NCBI GenBank assembly: GCA_902809825.1
Contig: LR778114.1
Span: forward strand, 1,984,001-2,048,000
DNA from: Candidatus Hydrogenisulfobacillus filiaventi
GTDB taxonomy: Bacteria > Bacillota > Sulfobacillia > Sulfobacillales > R501
Length of the DNA stretch: 64,000 nt
Direction of reading: 5' to 3'
A model generated the notes under the pieces. That model saw only the letters and a list, made by a program, of their open reading frames with translations. It was not told the DNA's origin and made no database searches. Position numbers and translations under genes: made by a program. This document shows, one piece after another, positions 46,150 to 56,100 of this stretch (position 1 is the first letter of the stretch; the number at the start of each line of letters is the position of its first letter).

Positions 46150-46284
46150 GGCTGCCGCTCCCCTCCCGGGGTCCCCCAGCCTCCCCGTTTCCGCGCGTAG
46201 TCTACCGCGCCCCTCCCCGGCCGTCAACCGGAGGGCATATGCGGCGCAGCCGCCGTGTATGGTCCAATGAGGAGGTGAACCGCC

Positions 46285-46473
46285 GTGCGTTGGGTCATCT
46301 GGCACGTCCGCATCGAACGGCCTCCCGAGCCACCGCTGGTCTTCCCGGCCTGGACGGAGCCCGGCACGGCCGATCCGGGCATTGCCCCGGCCCCGGAGCC
46401 GGGACCCGCCGCCCCCGCCGTCCCCGGATGGCTGGAACGGCTCCGTCGCCTGATCAATCCGCCGCCGCCCTAA
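46285..46473 (+). CDS. Small proline-rich protein of 62 residues
   Basis: The frame starts at GTG with a full AGGAGGTGA ribosome site eight bases upstream, the best in the window, which argues for a real gene. The product is [20 protein letters not shown] followed by a Pro/Ala-rich stretch and an amphipathic end ([14 protein letters not shown]). No family is recognised. It ends on CTAA shared with the convergent gene. Confidence 0.55.
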   Translation: MRWVIWHVRIERPPEPPLVFPAWTEPGTADPGIAPAPEPGPAAPAVPGWLERLRRLINPPPP

Positions 46474-46901
46474 CCCAGGAACCGCGGGGGACGATGGGGG
46501 CGGCCCTGGGAGGGACGCTCGTCTCCCGCCTCCCGCGTGTGCCGTACCTCCACGTCCACGCTGCCGGGGCGGGGCAGGTCGATAAACAGCCCCCGCCCGT
46601 GCAGGATGGCCACCTGCTCCCATTCCCCCTGGCGCAGCCGCAGGGCCCACACCTCCGGCTCCGGCAACACCGCCAGGCGGCGCCCGCGCTGCCCGATCCA
46701 CAGGTTTCCCTCCGCCGGCCGCCGCCAGTGCGCGGGCCGGGGCGTCCACAGAAAGCGGAATCCGTACAACCAGACCGGAGGTCCGCCCCAGCGGCTGAAG
46801 GCGATCATGTCCCGCCCCTGCCGCAGCACCAGCCGCCAGCGGTAGGGCCGGCTCCCGAACGGCCCCAGCGCCCATCTCCCCAGCCAGACCGGCCCCCGCA
46901 T
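46470..46901 (-). CDS. Unknown 143-residue basic protein
   Basis: The protein is unusually rich in Trp and Arg ([35 protein letters not shown]) with beta-strand-like periodicity; no family is recognised. GGAGGGGG lies ten bases before the ATG. It could be a small beta-sandwich protein. It overlaps the 62-residue gene's stop by 4 bp and lies divergent from the NicO-like gene. Confidence 0.55.
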   Translation of the reverse strand: MRGPVWLGRWALGPFGSRPYRWRLVLRQGRDMIAFSRWGGPPVWLYGFRFLWTPRPAHWRRPAEGNLWIGQRGRRLAVLPEPEVWALRLRQGEWEQVAILHGRGLFIDLPRPGSVDVEVRHTREAGDERPSQGRPHRPPRFLG

Positions 46902-46993
46902 CGGCCCACCCCCTCCGTCCGATGTTTTACCCCTTTATAACGCCAGCCGCGGCCGGGGGGTTGCGGGACATACTACGGGCAAGGAGGTGAGCT

Positions 46994-47881
46994 ATGAACC
47001 TGCCGCCGGAACTCTGGCAGACGTCACTGCCGCTGGCCCTGGGCACCGCCTTCGTGCTGGGCCTGCTGCACGGCATCACCCCCGACGAGCACACCTGGCC
47101 CATCACCTTCAGCTACGCCATCGGCGCGTATTCCACCCGGCGGGGACTGGCGGCCGGGCTGTGGTTCTCGGCCGCCTTCACCCTGCAGCGGGCGCTGGCC
47201 TCCGAACTGGCCTACCTGGCTCTGGCCCCCTGGCTGCGCAACCCGGTGGTCGACGCGGTGGTCTACCTGCTGGTGGGGGCGGCCATGTGGGCGGCCGGCC
47301 TCTATGTGCGGCGGGAGGGACAGGTCTGGCACCTGCACCTCGGGCCCTCCCAGGAGCACCGGCTGGCAGCCCGGGCGCCGGGGGCCTTCCGGCTCTCGCC
47401 CCGCTGGGCGGTGGTGCACGGCTTCCTGGCGGGCTGGGGGTTCGGCGCCTACGCGCTGGTCATCTACACCGTGCTGGCACCGGCCATGAAAAGCCCCTGG
47501 CTGGGATGGCTGCCCGGCGCCCTCTTTGGCCTGGGCACCATGGCAGTGCAGGCGGTGGCCGGGGCGCTCTTCGGTTACTGGATGGCCCGGCGGCGGCTGC
47601 CGGAGGAGGCCATCCGCCGGGTAGCCCAGGGAACCGCCGGCAGTACCCTCTACTGGGGCGGCCTGGCCTTCGCCCTGGCGGGGGCGGTGAGCCTGCTCTT
47701 CCCGGCCGTACGGGGATGGGCGGTGGTAACGCCGGTTGCCATCCCCAACCTGCATCACCTGGGACTGGGCTTCGCGCTGGTCATCGTCACGGTGGTGGGG
47801 GTGGGCCTGGGCTCACTGGCCCGCAACCTGGCCCGGGTGGGGCGGGACCGGCCGGAGGCCTGGGCCCGCGGCGGCCCTTAG
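46994..47881 (+). CDS. NicO/UreH-like membrane protein
   Basis: The 295-residue protein has about seven membrane helices. Helix 1 ends in LGLLHGITPDEHTWP, resembling the H-x4-D metal motif of NiCoT/NicO transporters and UreH-like proteins; a second half carries HHLGLGFALVIV. A His-rich loop (WHLHLGPSQEH) lies between. Nickel or cobalt movement is a family-based guess; no urease or hydrogenase genes are near. AAGGAGGTGA precedes the ATG. Its stop is shared with rnr (TTAG at 47878-47881). Confidence 0.7.
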   Translation: MNLPPELWQTSLPLALGTAFVLGLLHGITPDEHTWPITFSYAIGAYSTRRGLAAGLWFSAAFTLQRALASELAYLALAPWLRNPVVDAVVYLLVGAAMWAAGLYVRREGQVWHLHLGPSQEHRLAARAPGAFRLSPRWAVVHGFLAGWGFGAYALVIYTVLAPAMKSPWLGWLPGALFGLGTMAVQAVAGALFGYWMARRRLPEEAIRRVAQGTAGSTLYWGGLAFALAGAVSLLFPAVRGWAVVTPVAIPNLHHLGLGFALVIVTVVGVGLGSLARNLARVGRDRPEAWARGGP

Positions 47882-50073
47882 GCCCGGGCCGCCGTGCGCC
47901 GCCGGCGGCGGCCGGCGGGGGTGACCGGCACCGCCGCCAGGGCCCCCTCGGCCGGGACGAAATTGATCCGGTGCAGGGTGATGTCCACCGAGGCCACCCG
48001 CACCCGCAGGCGCTCCCCCAGCCGCACCACCCGTCCGGAGCGGGCGCCGGTCAAGGTGTGATGGACGGGGTCGAAGCGCCAATGGTCGCCGGACAGGTCC
48101 TCGAGGCGGATGAGACCCTCGACCAGGTTGTCCAGCTCGACGAACACCCCGAACCCGGTCACGCCCGAGACCACGCCTTCATACTCCTGCCCGACCTTCT
48201 CCTGCATATACAGGGCCTGCTTGGCCTCCACCGAATCCCGTTCCGCCTCCATGGCCTCCCGCTCACGCTGGGAACTTAAGGTGCCCACCTCCTCCACCCG
48301 CGCCTCCCAGCGGGTGAGGGTGTCGGGGGCGATCGCCCCCTCCAGCGCCCGCGTGAGCACCCGGTGCACCCACAAGTCGGGGTAGCGCCGGATGGGGGAG
48401 GTGAAATGGGTGTAGGCGCGCGAGGCCAGCCCGAAGTGGCCCAGGTTAGCAGGGGCATAGTGGGCCTGCCGCATGGTACGCAGCATGACGGTCTGGATCA
48501 CGCGCTCCTCGGGTTTGCCCGCGACTTCGGCCAGCAGCCCCTGCAAGGCTTTGGGGGTGACCGGTCGCGGCAGCCGGTAGCCGAAGCTGCCCAGCAGCAG
48601 CCGGAACTCCTCCAGCTTCTCCTCCGCCGGCGGCTCGTGCACCCGGAACAGGCCCGGCAGCTTGCGGCGCAAGAGCTCGCGCGCCACCGCCTCGTTGGCC
48701 AGGATCATGAACTCCTCGATCAGCATCTGGGCCTCGCCGCGCTCGCGGACGGTGAGCTCCGCGGGGTAGCCGCGGGGATCCAGCAGGATCTTGGGCTCCG
48801 GCAGGTCGAAGTCCAGCGCCCCCCGCTTGAGCCGTTTGGCGCGCAGGATGTCCTTGACCGCCATCGCCTGGCGGAGCCAGGGCAGGATGGGGCCCAGTTC
48901 ACCGGGATCCTCGCCGGCCAGGACCCGGTTGACCGCCTCGTAGGTGAGCCGGTGCTTGCTCACGATGAAGGACCGGCGGAAGCGGGTCCGCTGCACCACC
49001 CCGCGCGCGTCCAGGTCAATGAAGGCGGAGACGGTCAGACGGGGCACGCCGGGATTGAGGCTGGCCAGCCCGTTGGAGAGGGCGGGCGGGAGCATGGGAA
49101 TAACGCGGTCCACCAGGTAGACGCTGGTGCCCCGCGCCAGGGCCTCCTCGTCCAGCGCCGACCCCTCGCGCACATAGTGACTGACGTCGGCGATGTGGAC
49201 CCCCACCCGCCAGCCGTCCTTCAGCGGTTCCAGGGAGATGGCGTCATCCAGGTCCTTGGCGTCCGCCCCGTCGATGGTGACCACGAACAGGTCGCTCAGG
49301 TCGAGCCGGCCCGGCTCGTGCAGGGCGGCCTCGTCCACCACCCGCGCCAGGCGGCCGGCCTCGGCCATCACCGCACCCGGAAAGGCGCGGGTCAGGTGGC
49401 GTTGGGCCATGATGACCCGGACATCCAGGTCGGGCTGCCCGGCCCGGCCCACCAGGCGCACGATCTCCCCCCGGGCGATCTGGGCACCGGTGGCCCATTC
49501 CCGGATACGGGCCACCACGATGTCCCCTTCGCGCGGCGGGCGGGCCTGACCCGCCTGAGCGGCAGGCGGGGCCGCCACCGCCACCGGGTTCTGCCGCGGG
49601 TCCGCCGGGGTCACCCGCCAACCGGCCCCGGCCCGTTCCAGGCGGCCCACCACCTCGGTCACGGTCCGCTCCACGACTTCCATTACCCGGCCTTCGGGGC
49701 CGGGCCCTTCGGCGTCGGGCCGCACCCAGACGCGCACCACATCATCGTGGTTGCCGCCGCCCAGCGCCCGCGCCGGGATAAAGATGTCCCCCCCGGCCGC
49801 TGCGTTGCCCCCCGCGCCCTCCGGGGCCGGGTTGGGGGTAACAAAGCCGAAGCCGCGCGGATTAAGCCGCAGCCGCCCCTCCACCACCTCCACCCGGAGG
49901 CGGCCCTCGGCGTCGGACCGGATCCACCCCCGCCGGCGCAGCCCTTCCAGGGTGGGGCGCAGCTGCGTCCGCTGGGCCGGGGTCAGCCGCCGGCCCAGCT
50001 CCCGCCAGACCTGGCGCTCCTCCACCGGCCCGGATTCCTCCAGGTATTCGAAGACGGCCGCGTCCAGGCCCAC
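47878..50073 (-). CDS. rnr: Ribonuclease R
   Basis: The 731-residue exoribonuclease has an N-terminal winged helix, cold-shock domains (LNPRGFGFVTP), the RNB catalytic domain with the Asp cluster in IDGADAKDLDDAIS, the HIADVSHYV block, SPIRRYPDL, and a C-terminal S1 domain plus basic tail. It degrades structured RNA and tmRNA-tagged mRNA. The start is GTG 50073, with poor ribosome site; the frame stays open 49 more codons upstream, Lys/Arg-rich, to just after an AAGGAGG site but without ATG, GTG or TTG. secG lies 278 bp upstream, as in Bacillus. Confidence 0.95.
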   Translation of the reverse strand: MGLDAAVFEYLEESGPVEERQVWRELGRRLTPAQRTQLRPTLEGLRRRGWIRSDAEGRLRVEVVEGRLRLNPRGFGFVTPNPAPEGAGGNAAAGGDIFIPARALGGGNHDDVVRVWVRPDAEGPGPEGRVMEVVERTVTEVVGRLERAGAGWRVTPADPRQNPVAVAAPPAAQAGQARPPREGDIVVARIREWATGAQIARGEIVRLVGRAGQPDLDVRVIMAQRHLTRAFPGAVMAEAGRLARVVDEAALHEPGRLDLSDLFVVTIDGADAKDLDDAISLEPLKDGWRVGVHIADVSHYVREGSALDEEALARGTSVYLVDRVIPMLPPALSNGLASLNPGVPRLTVSAFIDLDARGVVQRTRFRRSFIVSKHRLTYEAVNRVLAGEDPGELGPILPWLRQAMAVKDILRAKRLKRGALDFDLPEPKILLDPRGYPAELTVRERGEAQMLIEEFMILANEAVARELLRRKLPGLFRVHEPPAEEKLEEFRLLLGSFGYRLPRPVTPKALQGLLAEVAGKPEERVIQTVMLRTMRQAHYAPANLGHFGLASRAYTHFTSPIRRYPDLWVHRVLTRALEGAIAPDTLTRWEARVEEVGTLSSQREREAMEAERDSVEAKQALYMQEKVGQEYEGVVSGVTGFGVFVELDNLVEGLIRLEDLSGDHWRFDPVHHTLTGARSGRVVRLGERLRVRVASVDITLHRINFVPAEGALAAVPVTPAGRRRRRTAARA

Positions 50074-50304
50074 CCCCGGGCCCGCCGGCCGCCGCCGGGC
50101 GGGTTTGTCCCCCCCGGCCTCCTCCCGCTTCCGCCCGTTGCGTCTGCCCCCCGGCGCGCGGGTTTCCCGCGCGCCGGCCGGGCGCTGCGACGCCGGGCGG
50201 CGCTTGCGGTGCTTCTGCGTGGTCGAATCCCTCCTTCATCCCTTCCGGGTCCTGATAACCTCTCCTACCGCCATTGTGTCCCCGGCCGCCGGCTCAAGAC
50301 AACG

Positions 50305-50331
50305 AAAAAAACCTCTGGGCGGCCCAGAGGT
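50305..50331 (-). terminator. Terminator after secG
   Basis: A 9-bp stem (ACCTCTGGG with CCCAGAGGT, 3-base loop) is followed on the minus strand by seven Ts (50305-50311). It separates secG from rnr. Confidence 0.9.
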
Positions 50332-50351
50332 CGCAACGCCGCGTCCCGCCC

Positions 50352-50570
50352 CTACCGCCAGTAATGGGCAATGGCCAGGGTGAGGACCACGAACACGGCC
50401 ACCAGCACCAGCGAGACCCGCTCCAGGAACTCGTCGACGCCCTTCTTCTTGCCGTACGTCTGCAGGTTGCCGCTGGACCCGGACAGGCCCATGCTGAACC
50501 CGCTCTGCAACAGGATGCTGGCCATGAGCCCGAAGGCCGCCAGCACGTCCAGCACGAACAGTACCGCCAC
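50352..50570 (-). CDS. secG: Preprotein translocase subunit SecG
   Basis: The protein of about 72 residues has two membrane helices joined by ILLQSGFSMGLSGSSGNLQT, the SecG pattern. It assists SecYE. The GTG at 50570 is preferred because AAGGATGA lies just ahead; an ATG three codons earlier (50579) is covered by that site. A TACAAT lies upstream near 50619 as a likely -10 box. Confidence 0.92.
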   Translation of the reverse strand: MAVLFVLDVLAAFGLMASILLQSGFSMGLSGSSGNLQTYGKKKGVDEFLERVSLVLVAVFVVLTLAIAHYWR

Positions 50571-50680
50571 GCGCGTCATCCTTTACCGTGTTGTCCCGGC
50601 CGGTGTCGGTTTCCATTGTACCGCAGGCCGGGGCCGGCCGCCAGCCTGTCCCCGGGCCGGCCCCGGAGCGGGAGCGGGCC

Positions 50681-52018
50681 TCAGGACGGGACCCGGTCGA
50701 GGGCAATCTCCTCCAGCGACTTGCGGGCCGTCTCCCGGCCCAGAACCGCCACCGTCACCGTGGCCACCAGCAGCACCGCCACGAACACCGCGAACACCGC
50801 CGGCAGGGACCAGCGCAACAGGCCCAGCATCCAGCCCACCGCTGCCGGCCCCAGGATTCCGCCCAGCCGCCCGACCGCCATGGCCCAGCCGGATCCGGTG
50901 GCCCGCACGGCTGTGGGGTATTGCTCGGTGGTGTAGGCGTAGGTCACGCCCCAGGCCCCCAGGTTAAAGAAGCCCAGGAGGATGCCGCTGCTCAGCACCG
51001 CCGCCGGGGTGCGGGCGAAGGCAAAGAACGCCGCCATCACGGCCGAGGCCAGCATGTAGACCACCAGCACCGGGCGCCGGCCCCAGCGGTCCACCAGCAG
51101 ACCCGCGGACAGGTAGCCGGGCAGCTGGGCCACCGTCACCGCCAGGGTATAGGCGAAACTGGTGACCAGCGGCAGGCCTTCGCGCACCAGTACCGTGGGC
51201 AGCCACAGGAACATGCCGTAATAGGCGAAGTTCATGCCGAACCACAACACCCACAGCATGATGGTGGTGGCGCGATGCCCGGCCGCGAACAGCTCCCCCG
51301 GGCGCGCCCCGTGCCGCACCACCCGCTCGGCCGGCATCCCGCCGGAGGCGCGGCCCGCCGCCGCCGCCGCGGCCGCCCGGGCCGCCTCCTGGGCGCCCCA
51401 CCGTTCCAGGTAGCGGGGCGATTCGGGCACGTTGCGCCGCAGGTAGAGGACGTACAGGGCCGGCACCGCCCCGATCAGGAAGGCAATCCGCCAGCCGTTG
51501 ACGGGGAAGGCGGGAATCAGCAGAAAGGCCACCAGGGCCGCCACCAGCCACCCCACCGCCCAGAAGCTCTCCAGGAACACAATCCCCCGGCCGCGCCCGG
51601 GTGCCGGCAGGTATTCGCTAACCAAGGTGGCCGTCACCGGCAGCTCGCCACCCAGGCCCAGCCCGACCAGGAACCGCAACCCCACCAGCACCGGCACCGA
51701 ACCGGCCAAGCCGGACAAACCGGTCGCCAGGCTGTAAATGAGCAGGGTGGTCATGAACAGGCGCCGCCGGCCCCACACGTCAGCCAGCAGCCCGGCCAGC
51801 GCCGCCCCCGCCGCCATACCCACCAGGGTGGAGCTGGTGATGACCCCCACCGTGACCGCCTTCAAGTGCCAGGCCACCACCAGGGCGGCCACCACGAAGG
51901 AAACGATACCCACATCCATGGAATCGAAAAGGGTGCCCAGCCCGGCCACGGTGATCAGCCGGTAGTGAAACCGGCCCAGGTGAAGCCGGTCCAGGGTCTC
52001 CGCCACTTTTGCCGCCAT
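50681..52018 (-). CDS. Major facilitator superfamily transporter
   Basis: The 445-residue protein has 12 predicted helices with MFS signatures: GLLADVWGRRRLF between helices 2 and 3, RFLVGLGLGGELPV in helix 4, PESPRYL in the central loop and LLVDRWGRRPV in the second half. These match the sugar-porter/aromatic acid:H+ symporter group. A 30-residue Ala-rich loop lies centrally. The substrate is unknown. The ATG at 52018 has GGGAGGTG 11 bases upstream; a GTG four codons earlier is too close to it. Confidence 0.9.
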   Translation of the reverse strand: MAAKVAETLDRLHLGRFHYRLITVAGLGTLFDSMDVGIVSFVVAALVVAWHLKAVTVGVITSSTLVGMAAGAALAGLLADVWGRRRLFMTTLLIYSLATGLSGLAGSVPVLVGLRFLVGLGLGGELPVTATLVSEYLPAPGRGRGIVFLESFWAVGWLVAALVAFLLIPAFPVNGWRIAFLIGAVPALYVLYLRRNVPESPRYLERWGAQEAARAAAAAAAGRASGGMPAERVVRHGARPGELFAAGHRATTIMLWVLWFGMNFAYYGMFLWLPTVLVREGLPLVTSFAYTLAVTVAQLPGYLSAGLLVDRWGRRPVLVVYMLASAVMAAFFAFARTPAAVLSSGILLGFFNLGAWGVTYAYTTEQYPTAVRATGSGWAMAVGRLGGILGPAAVGWMLGLLRWSLPAVFAVFVAVLLVATVTVAVLGRETARKSLEEIALDRVPS

Positions 52019-52097
52019 GTGCTTGCGCACCTCCCTCGGCCCCAGGGTATGGGGAACCGGGGAGACGGGTGCGACAGCCTGGATTCCAGTTATTGGA

Positions 52098-53129
52098 TCA
52101 GGCGCGGCCGGCGGCAGCCCGCCGGGCTTCCAGCCAGCGCATCAGGGCTTCCACCCCGGTGGTGAGCAACCCCACCCCGCGGTCGCGGAACAGCTGTTCC
52201 GCCACTGCCCCCGGCGAGCCACCCAACACCCCGGCGAACAGGCAGGGAGGGTCGTCCAGCGCGCGTTCCGACTCGTAACGGGCGGCGGTCTGCCAATCAT
52301 CCAGGTTGTCGCCGGCATAGACCATGAGCCGCGGCTCCAGGGCGCGGGCGATGCGGAACAGCCCCTCCGGATTGGGTTTGCGCACCCCGGCATCTTCCGT
52401 GATCATGGCCTCGGGCGGGAAGAGGGGCACCAGCCCGGCGATCTCCAGCGCCGCCAGGGTCTCACGGAAATTGCGCCCGGTGTAGATCCCGTAACGGAAG
52501 GGCAGCCGCTCCAGGGTGCGGGGGGAGACCAGGGGACGTTCATTCCAGAGCAGGCCCCGTTCCCGTACGGTCAGGGCCGGGACGCCGAAGATCTCCTCGC
52601 AGCGCTCCCCGGCGTAGTACTCCTGACAGAGGCGGGTGACCCGGTCGCGGTCCCATTCCTCGCGGGCCGCCTGCCAGTCGCGGGCGTCCAGCAGCGGCTC
52701 CAGCACCTGGAGCAGGCCGGACAGGCCTCCGCCCCGCTGCGCCACCTGACGGGTGATGACCTCCAGGCCCGGCTCCGCCGCCCGCACCGCATCCACCGAG
52801 CGGGTCCCGGCCAGGCGCCCCTTGACCAGATAGACCAGGGCCCCGCCCTGGGCCAGCTGCCAGTCGCTGTTGAATCCCCCGGCCGCCTTGAACAGGCGCG
52901 TCTCCTCGGGGGTGATGGCGACGGTGCCGGGATCGGCCACAAAGCCCTGCTCGGCCAGGAAGGCGTCCACCGCCCGGCTGATGACCACGGGGTAGCTGCC
53001 GTGGACGTCCATGAGCACCCCGTCCACGTCAAAGACCACCACGTCCGCCACCTGCGCCTGCATGGCCGCCTGGGAGGTGGCCAGGACCCCGGGCACCCCG
53101 TCGGCATCGGGACGCAGTTCGGGATTCAT
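52098..53129 (-). CDS. HAD-superfamily hydrolase
   Basis: The 343-residue protein has HAD motif I ([10 protein letters not shown]34 nucleophile and D36), motif II (GIYTGRN), motif III Lys ([12 protein letters not shown]) and motif IV ([10 protein letters not shown]). The large cap (about 50-220) and N-terminal 25 residues are unusual. It resembles HAD proteins annotated near histidine or sugar-phosphate metabolism. It overlaps eno by 4 bp, so it may act on a glycolytic or damaged sugar phosphate, as inference only. Confidence 0.85.
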   Translation of the reverse strand: MNPELRPDADGVPGVLATSQAAMQAQVADVVVFDVDGVLMDVHGSYPVVISRAVDAFLAEQGFVADPGTVAITPEETRLFKAAGGFNSDWQLAQGGALVYLVKGRLAGTRSVDAVRAAEPGLEVITRQVAQRGGGLSGLLQVLEPLLDARDWQAAREEWDRDRVTRLCQEYYAGERCEEIFGVPALTVRERGLLWNERPLVSPRTLERLPFRYGIYTGRNFRETLAALEIAGLVPLFPPEAMITEDAGVRKPNPEGLFRIARALEPRLMVYAGDNLDDWQTAARYESERALDDPPCLFAGVLGGSPGAVAEQLFRDRGVGLLTTGVEALMRWLEARRAAAGRA

Positions 53130-54400
53130 CGCAGCCCCTCCCAGCCGGCGTACCGGCAGTCGGCGTCGGTCGCCTCGATCCAGAGCAGCCGGTTGTACTT
53201 GGCCACCCGTTCCCCGCGGGCCGGAGCCCCGCTCTTCATCTGTCCGGTGGCCAGCCCCACCGCCAGGTCGGCGATACTGGTATCCTCGGTCTCCCCCGAC
53301 CGGTGGGAAATCATGGCCCGCCAGCCAGCCCGCTGGGCCAGGCGTACCGCCTCCAGGGTCTCGGTGACGGTCCCCACCTGATTCAGCTTGATCAGCACCG
53401 CGTTGGCGGCGGCCTCCGCCACCCCCCGCCGGATGCGTTCGGGACTGGTGACAAAGAGGTCATCCCCGACCAGCTGCAGACGGCCGCCCAGCCGCCGGGT
53501 CAGCTCCTGCCAGCCCTCCCAGTCATCCTCGGCCAGCCCGTCCTCCAGCGACACCAGGGGATAGGCATCCGCCAGCTCCTCATACCAGTCGATGAGCTCG
53601 GAGGCGGTGCGCTCCCGGCCCGCCACCCGGTAGCGGCCCTCCCGGTAAAGACCGCTGGCCGCCACGTCCACCGCCAGCGCCACCTGCTCGCCGGGCCGGT
53701 AGCCGGCCCGCTCGATCGCCGCCATCAGCAGGTCCAGGGCCTCGCGGTCCGAGGCCAGGTCCGGCGCGAATCCGCCCTCATCCCCCACCGCGGTGCGCAG
53801 GCCGCGCTCGTGCAGCAGCGCTTTCAGGGCGGCATAGGTTTCAGCCGCCATGCGCATGGCCTCTGCCATGCTGTCCGCACCGCCCGGCACCAGCATGAAC
53901 TCCTGGATGTCGATGTTATTGTCGGCGTGGGCACCGCCGTTGACCACGTTCAGGAAGGGCACCGGCAGCACCCCGCCCGCCAGACCGCCCAGGTAGCGGT
54001 AGAGCGGCAGCCCCAGACCGGCGGCCGCCGCCTGCGCCACCCCCAGCGACACCGCCAGGATGGCGTTGGCCCCCAGCCGCGCCTTCTGGGGATGCCCGTC
54101 AATCTCGCGCAGGACCTGGTCGATCTCGGCCTGGTTGCGGGCGTCCCGCCCTGCGATCGCCGGGCCGAGAATGGTGTCGATGTTGGCGACCGCGTGTTGC
54201 ACCCCGCGCCCGCCGTAGCGGCGGTCCTGGTCCCGCAGTTCCACCGCCTCATGCACCCCGGTGGACGCGCCCGCCGGCACCCGGGCGAAGACCGCCACGC
54301 CCGACTCCAGTTCCACCCGCGCCCCCACCGTGGGCTGACCGCGGGAATCCAGGATCTCCATCCCGCGCACCGCCCGGATGCGCATCCCGTGTTCCGCCAC
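53126..54400 (-). CDS. eno: Enolase
   Basis: The 424-residue enzyme converts 2-phosphoglycerate to phosphoenolpyruvate. It has [23 protein letters not shown], the metal site residues in [32 protein letters not shown], catalytic Lys in LIKLNQVGT, and [10 protein letters not shown]. The GTG at 54400 has AAGGGGGG ten bases upstream. It is followed by the HAD gene with 4-bp overlap and preceded by gpmI. Confidence 0.98.
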   Translation of the reverse strand: MAEHGMRIRAVRGMEILDSRGQPTVGARVELESGVAVFARVPAGASTGVHEAVELRDQDRRYGGRGVQHAVANIDTILGPAIAGRDARNQAEIDQVLREIDGHPQKARLGANAILAVSLGVAQAAAAGLGLPLYRYLGGLAGGVLPVPFLNVVNGGAHADNNIDIQEFMLVPGGADSMAEAMRMAAETYAALKALLHERGLRTAVGDEGGFAPDLASDREALDLLMAAIERAGYRPGEQVALAVDVAASGLYREGRYRVAGRERTASELIDWYEELADAYPLVSLEDGLAEDDWEGWQELTRRLGGRLQLVGDDLFVTSPERIRRGVAEAAANAVLIKLNQVGTVTETLEAVRLAQRAGWRAMISHRSGETEDTSIADLAVGLATGQMKSGAPARGERVAKYNRLLWIEATDADCRYAGWEGLR

Positions 54401-54449
54401 CGCCGCAATCCCCCCTTTATGATCTTGGCCCGGCCCCCCTGCGGCCGGG

Positions 54450-55976
54450 TTAAATCAGCAGCACCCGTCCCGTCATCTCATCCGGGATGGGGACCCCGGC
54501 CGCTGCCAGCAAGGTGGGCGCCACATCCGCCAGCCCGCCGCCTTCCAGCAGCCGCCGGCCCTTCAAGCGGTCCGACGCCAGCACGAACGGCACCGGGTTG
54601 GTGGTATGCTGGGTGTTGGGCTGCCCGTCGGGGTCCACCATCACCTCAGCGTTGCCGTGATCCGCCACCACCGCCAGCAGGCCGCCGCGCCGCTCCACCG
54701 CCGCCCAGATGCGCCCGATCTGTCCGTCCACCACCCGGATGGCTTCCGTGGCCGCCTCCAGATTGCCGGTATGCCCCACCATGTCCGGGTTGGCAAAATT
54801 AAGCAGGATGAAGGCGTACCGCCCCGACTCCAGCCCCTCCAGCACCACATCCGCGATGGCGGGAGCGCTCATGGCGGGGGACAGGTCGTAGGTCGCCACC
54901 TTGGGGGAGGGAATCAGGCGCCGGTCCTCGCCCGGATAGGGCGTCTCCACCCCGCCGTTGAAAAAGTAGGTCACGTGGGCGTACTTCTCCGTCTCCGCCA
55001 CGTGCAGCTGCGGGTGGCCCAGACGGCTCAGCCACTCCGCAAAATTGTTCGGGACCCCTTGCGGGCCGAACAGGTAGGGCAGCAGAAATCCCCGGTCGTA
55101 TTGCGTCATCCCCAGGAAGCGCCGCACGCGGGCGAACGGCCGCGGGAAGGCGTCGAACTCCGGGTCGGCCAGGGCCCGGATGATCTGGCGCACGCGGTCG
55201 GCCCGGAAATTGTAGACAAAGACGCTGTCCTCCTCGCGGATGAACGGCCCAGGCCCGCCGCCGGTAAGAACCGTGGGCGGGATGAACTCGTCCGTGTGCC
55301 CCGCGGCGTAGGCCGCCTCCACCGCGCTTTCCGCATCCGGGGCCGTCTCCCCCTGCCCTTCCACCATGGCGCGGTAGGCACGTTCGGTGCGGTCCCAACG
55401 GCGGTCGCGGTCCATGGCAAAATAGCGGCCGCTGACGGTAGCGATGCGGCCCACCCCCGTCCGGGCCATCACCTCCTGGAGATACGCCAGCGAGGCGGGG
55501 GCACTGCCCGGCGGGACATCCCGCCCGTCCGTCCAGACATGGATGACCACCTCGTCCCCCTGCAGGCCGGCTTCCCGGGCCGCCTGCAGCACGGCCGCCA
55601 GGTGCTCCTGATGGCTGTGGACGCCGCCCGGCGAGAGCAGGCCCAGCAGATGCAACCGCCCCGGGCGCACGCCGGCCAGGAACTCCTGCAGAAGGGGGAG
55701 ACGGCCGAAACTGCCGTCGGCCACCGCCCGGTGGATGCGGGCCAGGTCCTGAAAGATGACGCGTCCCGCCCCCAGGGTGAGGTGCCCCACGTTGGAGTCG
55801 CCCATCTGACCGGGCAACAGCCCCACCGCCTCGCCTCCGGCATTGAGGGTGGTGTGGGGGTAGGCCTCCCAGAGGCGCGAAAAATGGACGGCCGGGGCGC
55901 GGGCGATGGCGTTGTCGGACCCGTCCGCCCGCTCTCCCCATCCGTCCAGAACCATCAACACCAGCGGTTGCTGCAC
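54450..55976 (-). CDS. gpmI: 2,3-bisphosphoglycerate-independent phosphoglycerate mutase
   Basis: The 508-residue, Mn-dependent alkaline-phosphatase-fold enzyme has D11 (LMVLDGWG), the phosphoserine S61 (MGDSNVGH), [12 protein letters not shown] and the C-terminal ADHGNAE. It interconverts 3- and 2-phosphoglycerate. The start is GTG 55976. The gap to tpiA is 124 bp, the largest in the operon, and holds a possible promoter. Confidence 0.97.
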   Translation of the reverse strand: MQQPLVLMVLDGWGERADGSDNAIARAPAVHFSRLWEAYPHTTLNAGGEAVGLLPGQMGDSNVGHLTLGAGRVIFQDLARIHRAVADGSFGRLPLLQEFLAGVRPGRLHLLGLLSPGGVHSHQEHLAAVLQAAREAGLQGDEVVIHVWTDGRDVPPGSAPASLAYLQEVMARTGVGRIATVSGRYFAMDRDRRWDRTERAYRAMVEGQGETAPDAESAVEAAYAAGHTDEFIPPTVLTGGGPGPFIREEDSVFVYNFRADRVRQIIRALADPEFDAFPRPFARVRRFLGMTQYDRGFLLPYLFGPQGVPNNFAEWLSRLGHPQLHVAETEKYAHVTYFFNGGVETPYPGEDRRLIPSPKVATYDLSPAMSAPAIADVVLEGLESGRYAFILLNFANPDMVGHTGNLEAATEAIRVVDGQIGRIWAAVERRGGLLAVVADHGNAEVMVDPDGQPNTQHTTNPVPFVLASDRLKGRRLLEGGGLADVAPTLLAAAGVPIPDEMTGRVLLI

Positions 55977-56054
55977 GCCGCCCTCTTCCCTTCCCGGTTA
56001 CGCTGCGCCTTCGTCCCCTGCGGCGCGCCGCGGGCCCGCCGATGGACCCATAGC

Positions 56055-56083
56055 ATTGTATGACATCACTCGACGGGGATGAA
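56055..56083 (-). promoter_or_regulatory. Candidate internal promoter of gpmI-eno
   Basis: On the minus strand TTCATC (56078-56083) and TACAAT (56055-56060) are 17 bp apart, in the tpiA-gpmI gap. The -10 is strong and the -35 weak. Confidence 0.4.
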
Positions 56084-56100
56084 GGGCGGAAAGGGGAGGG

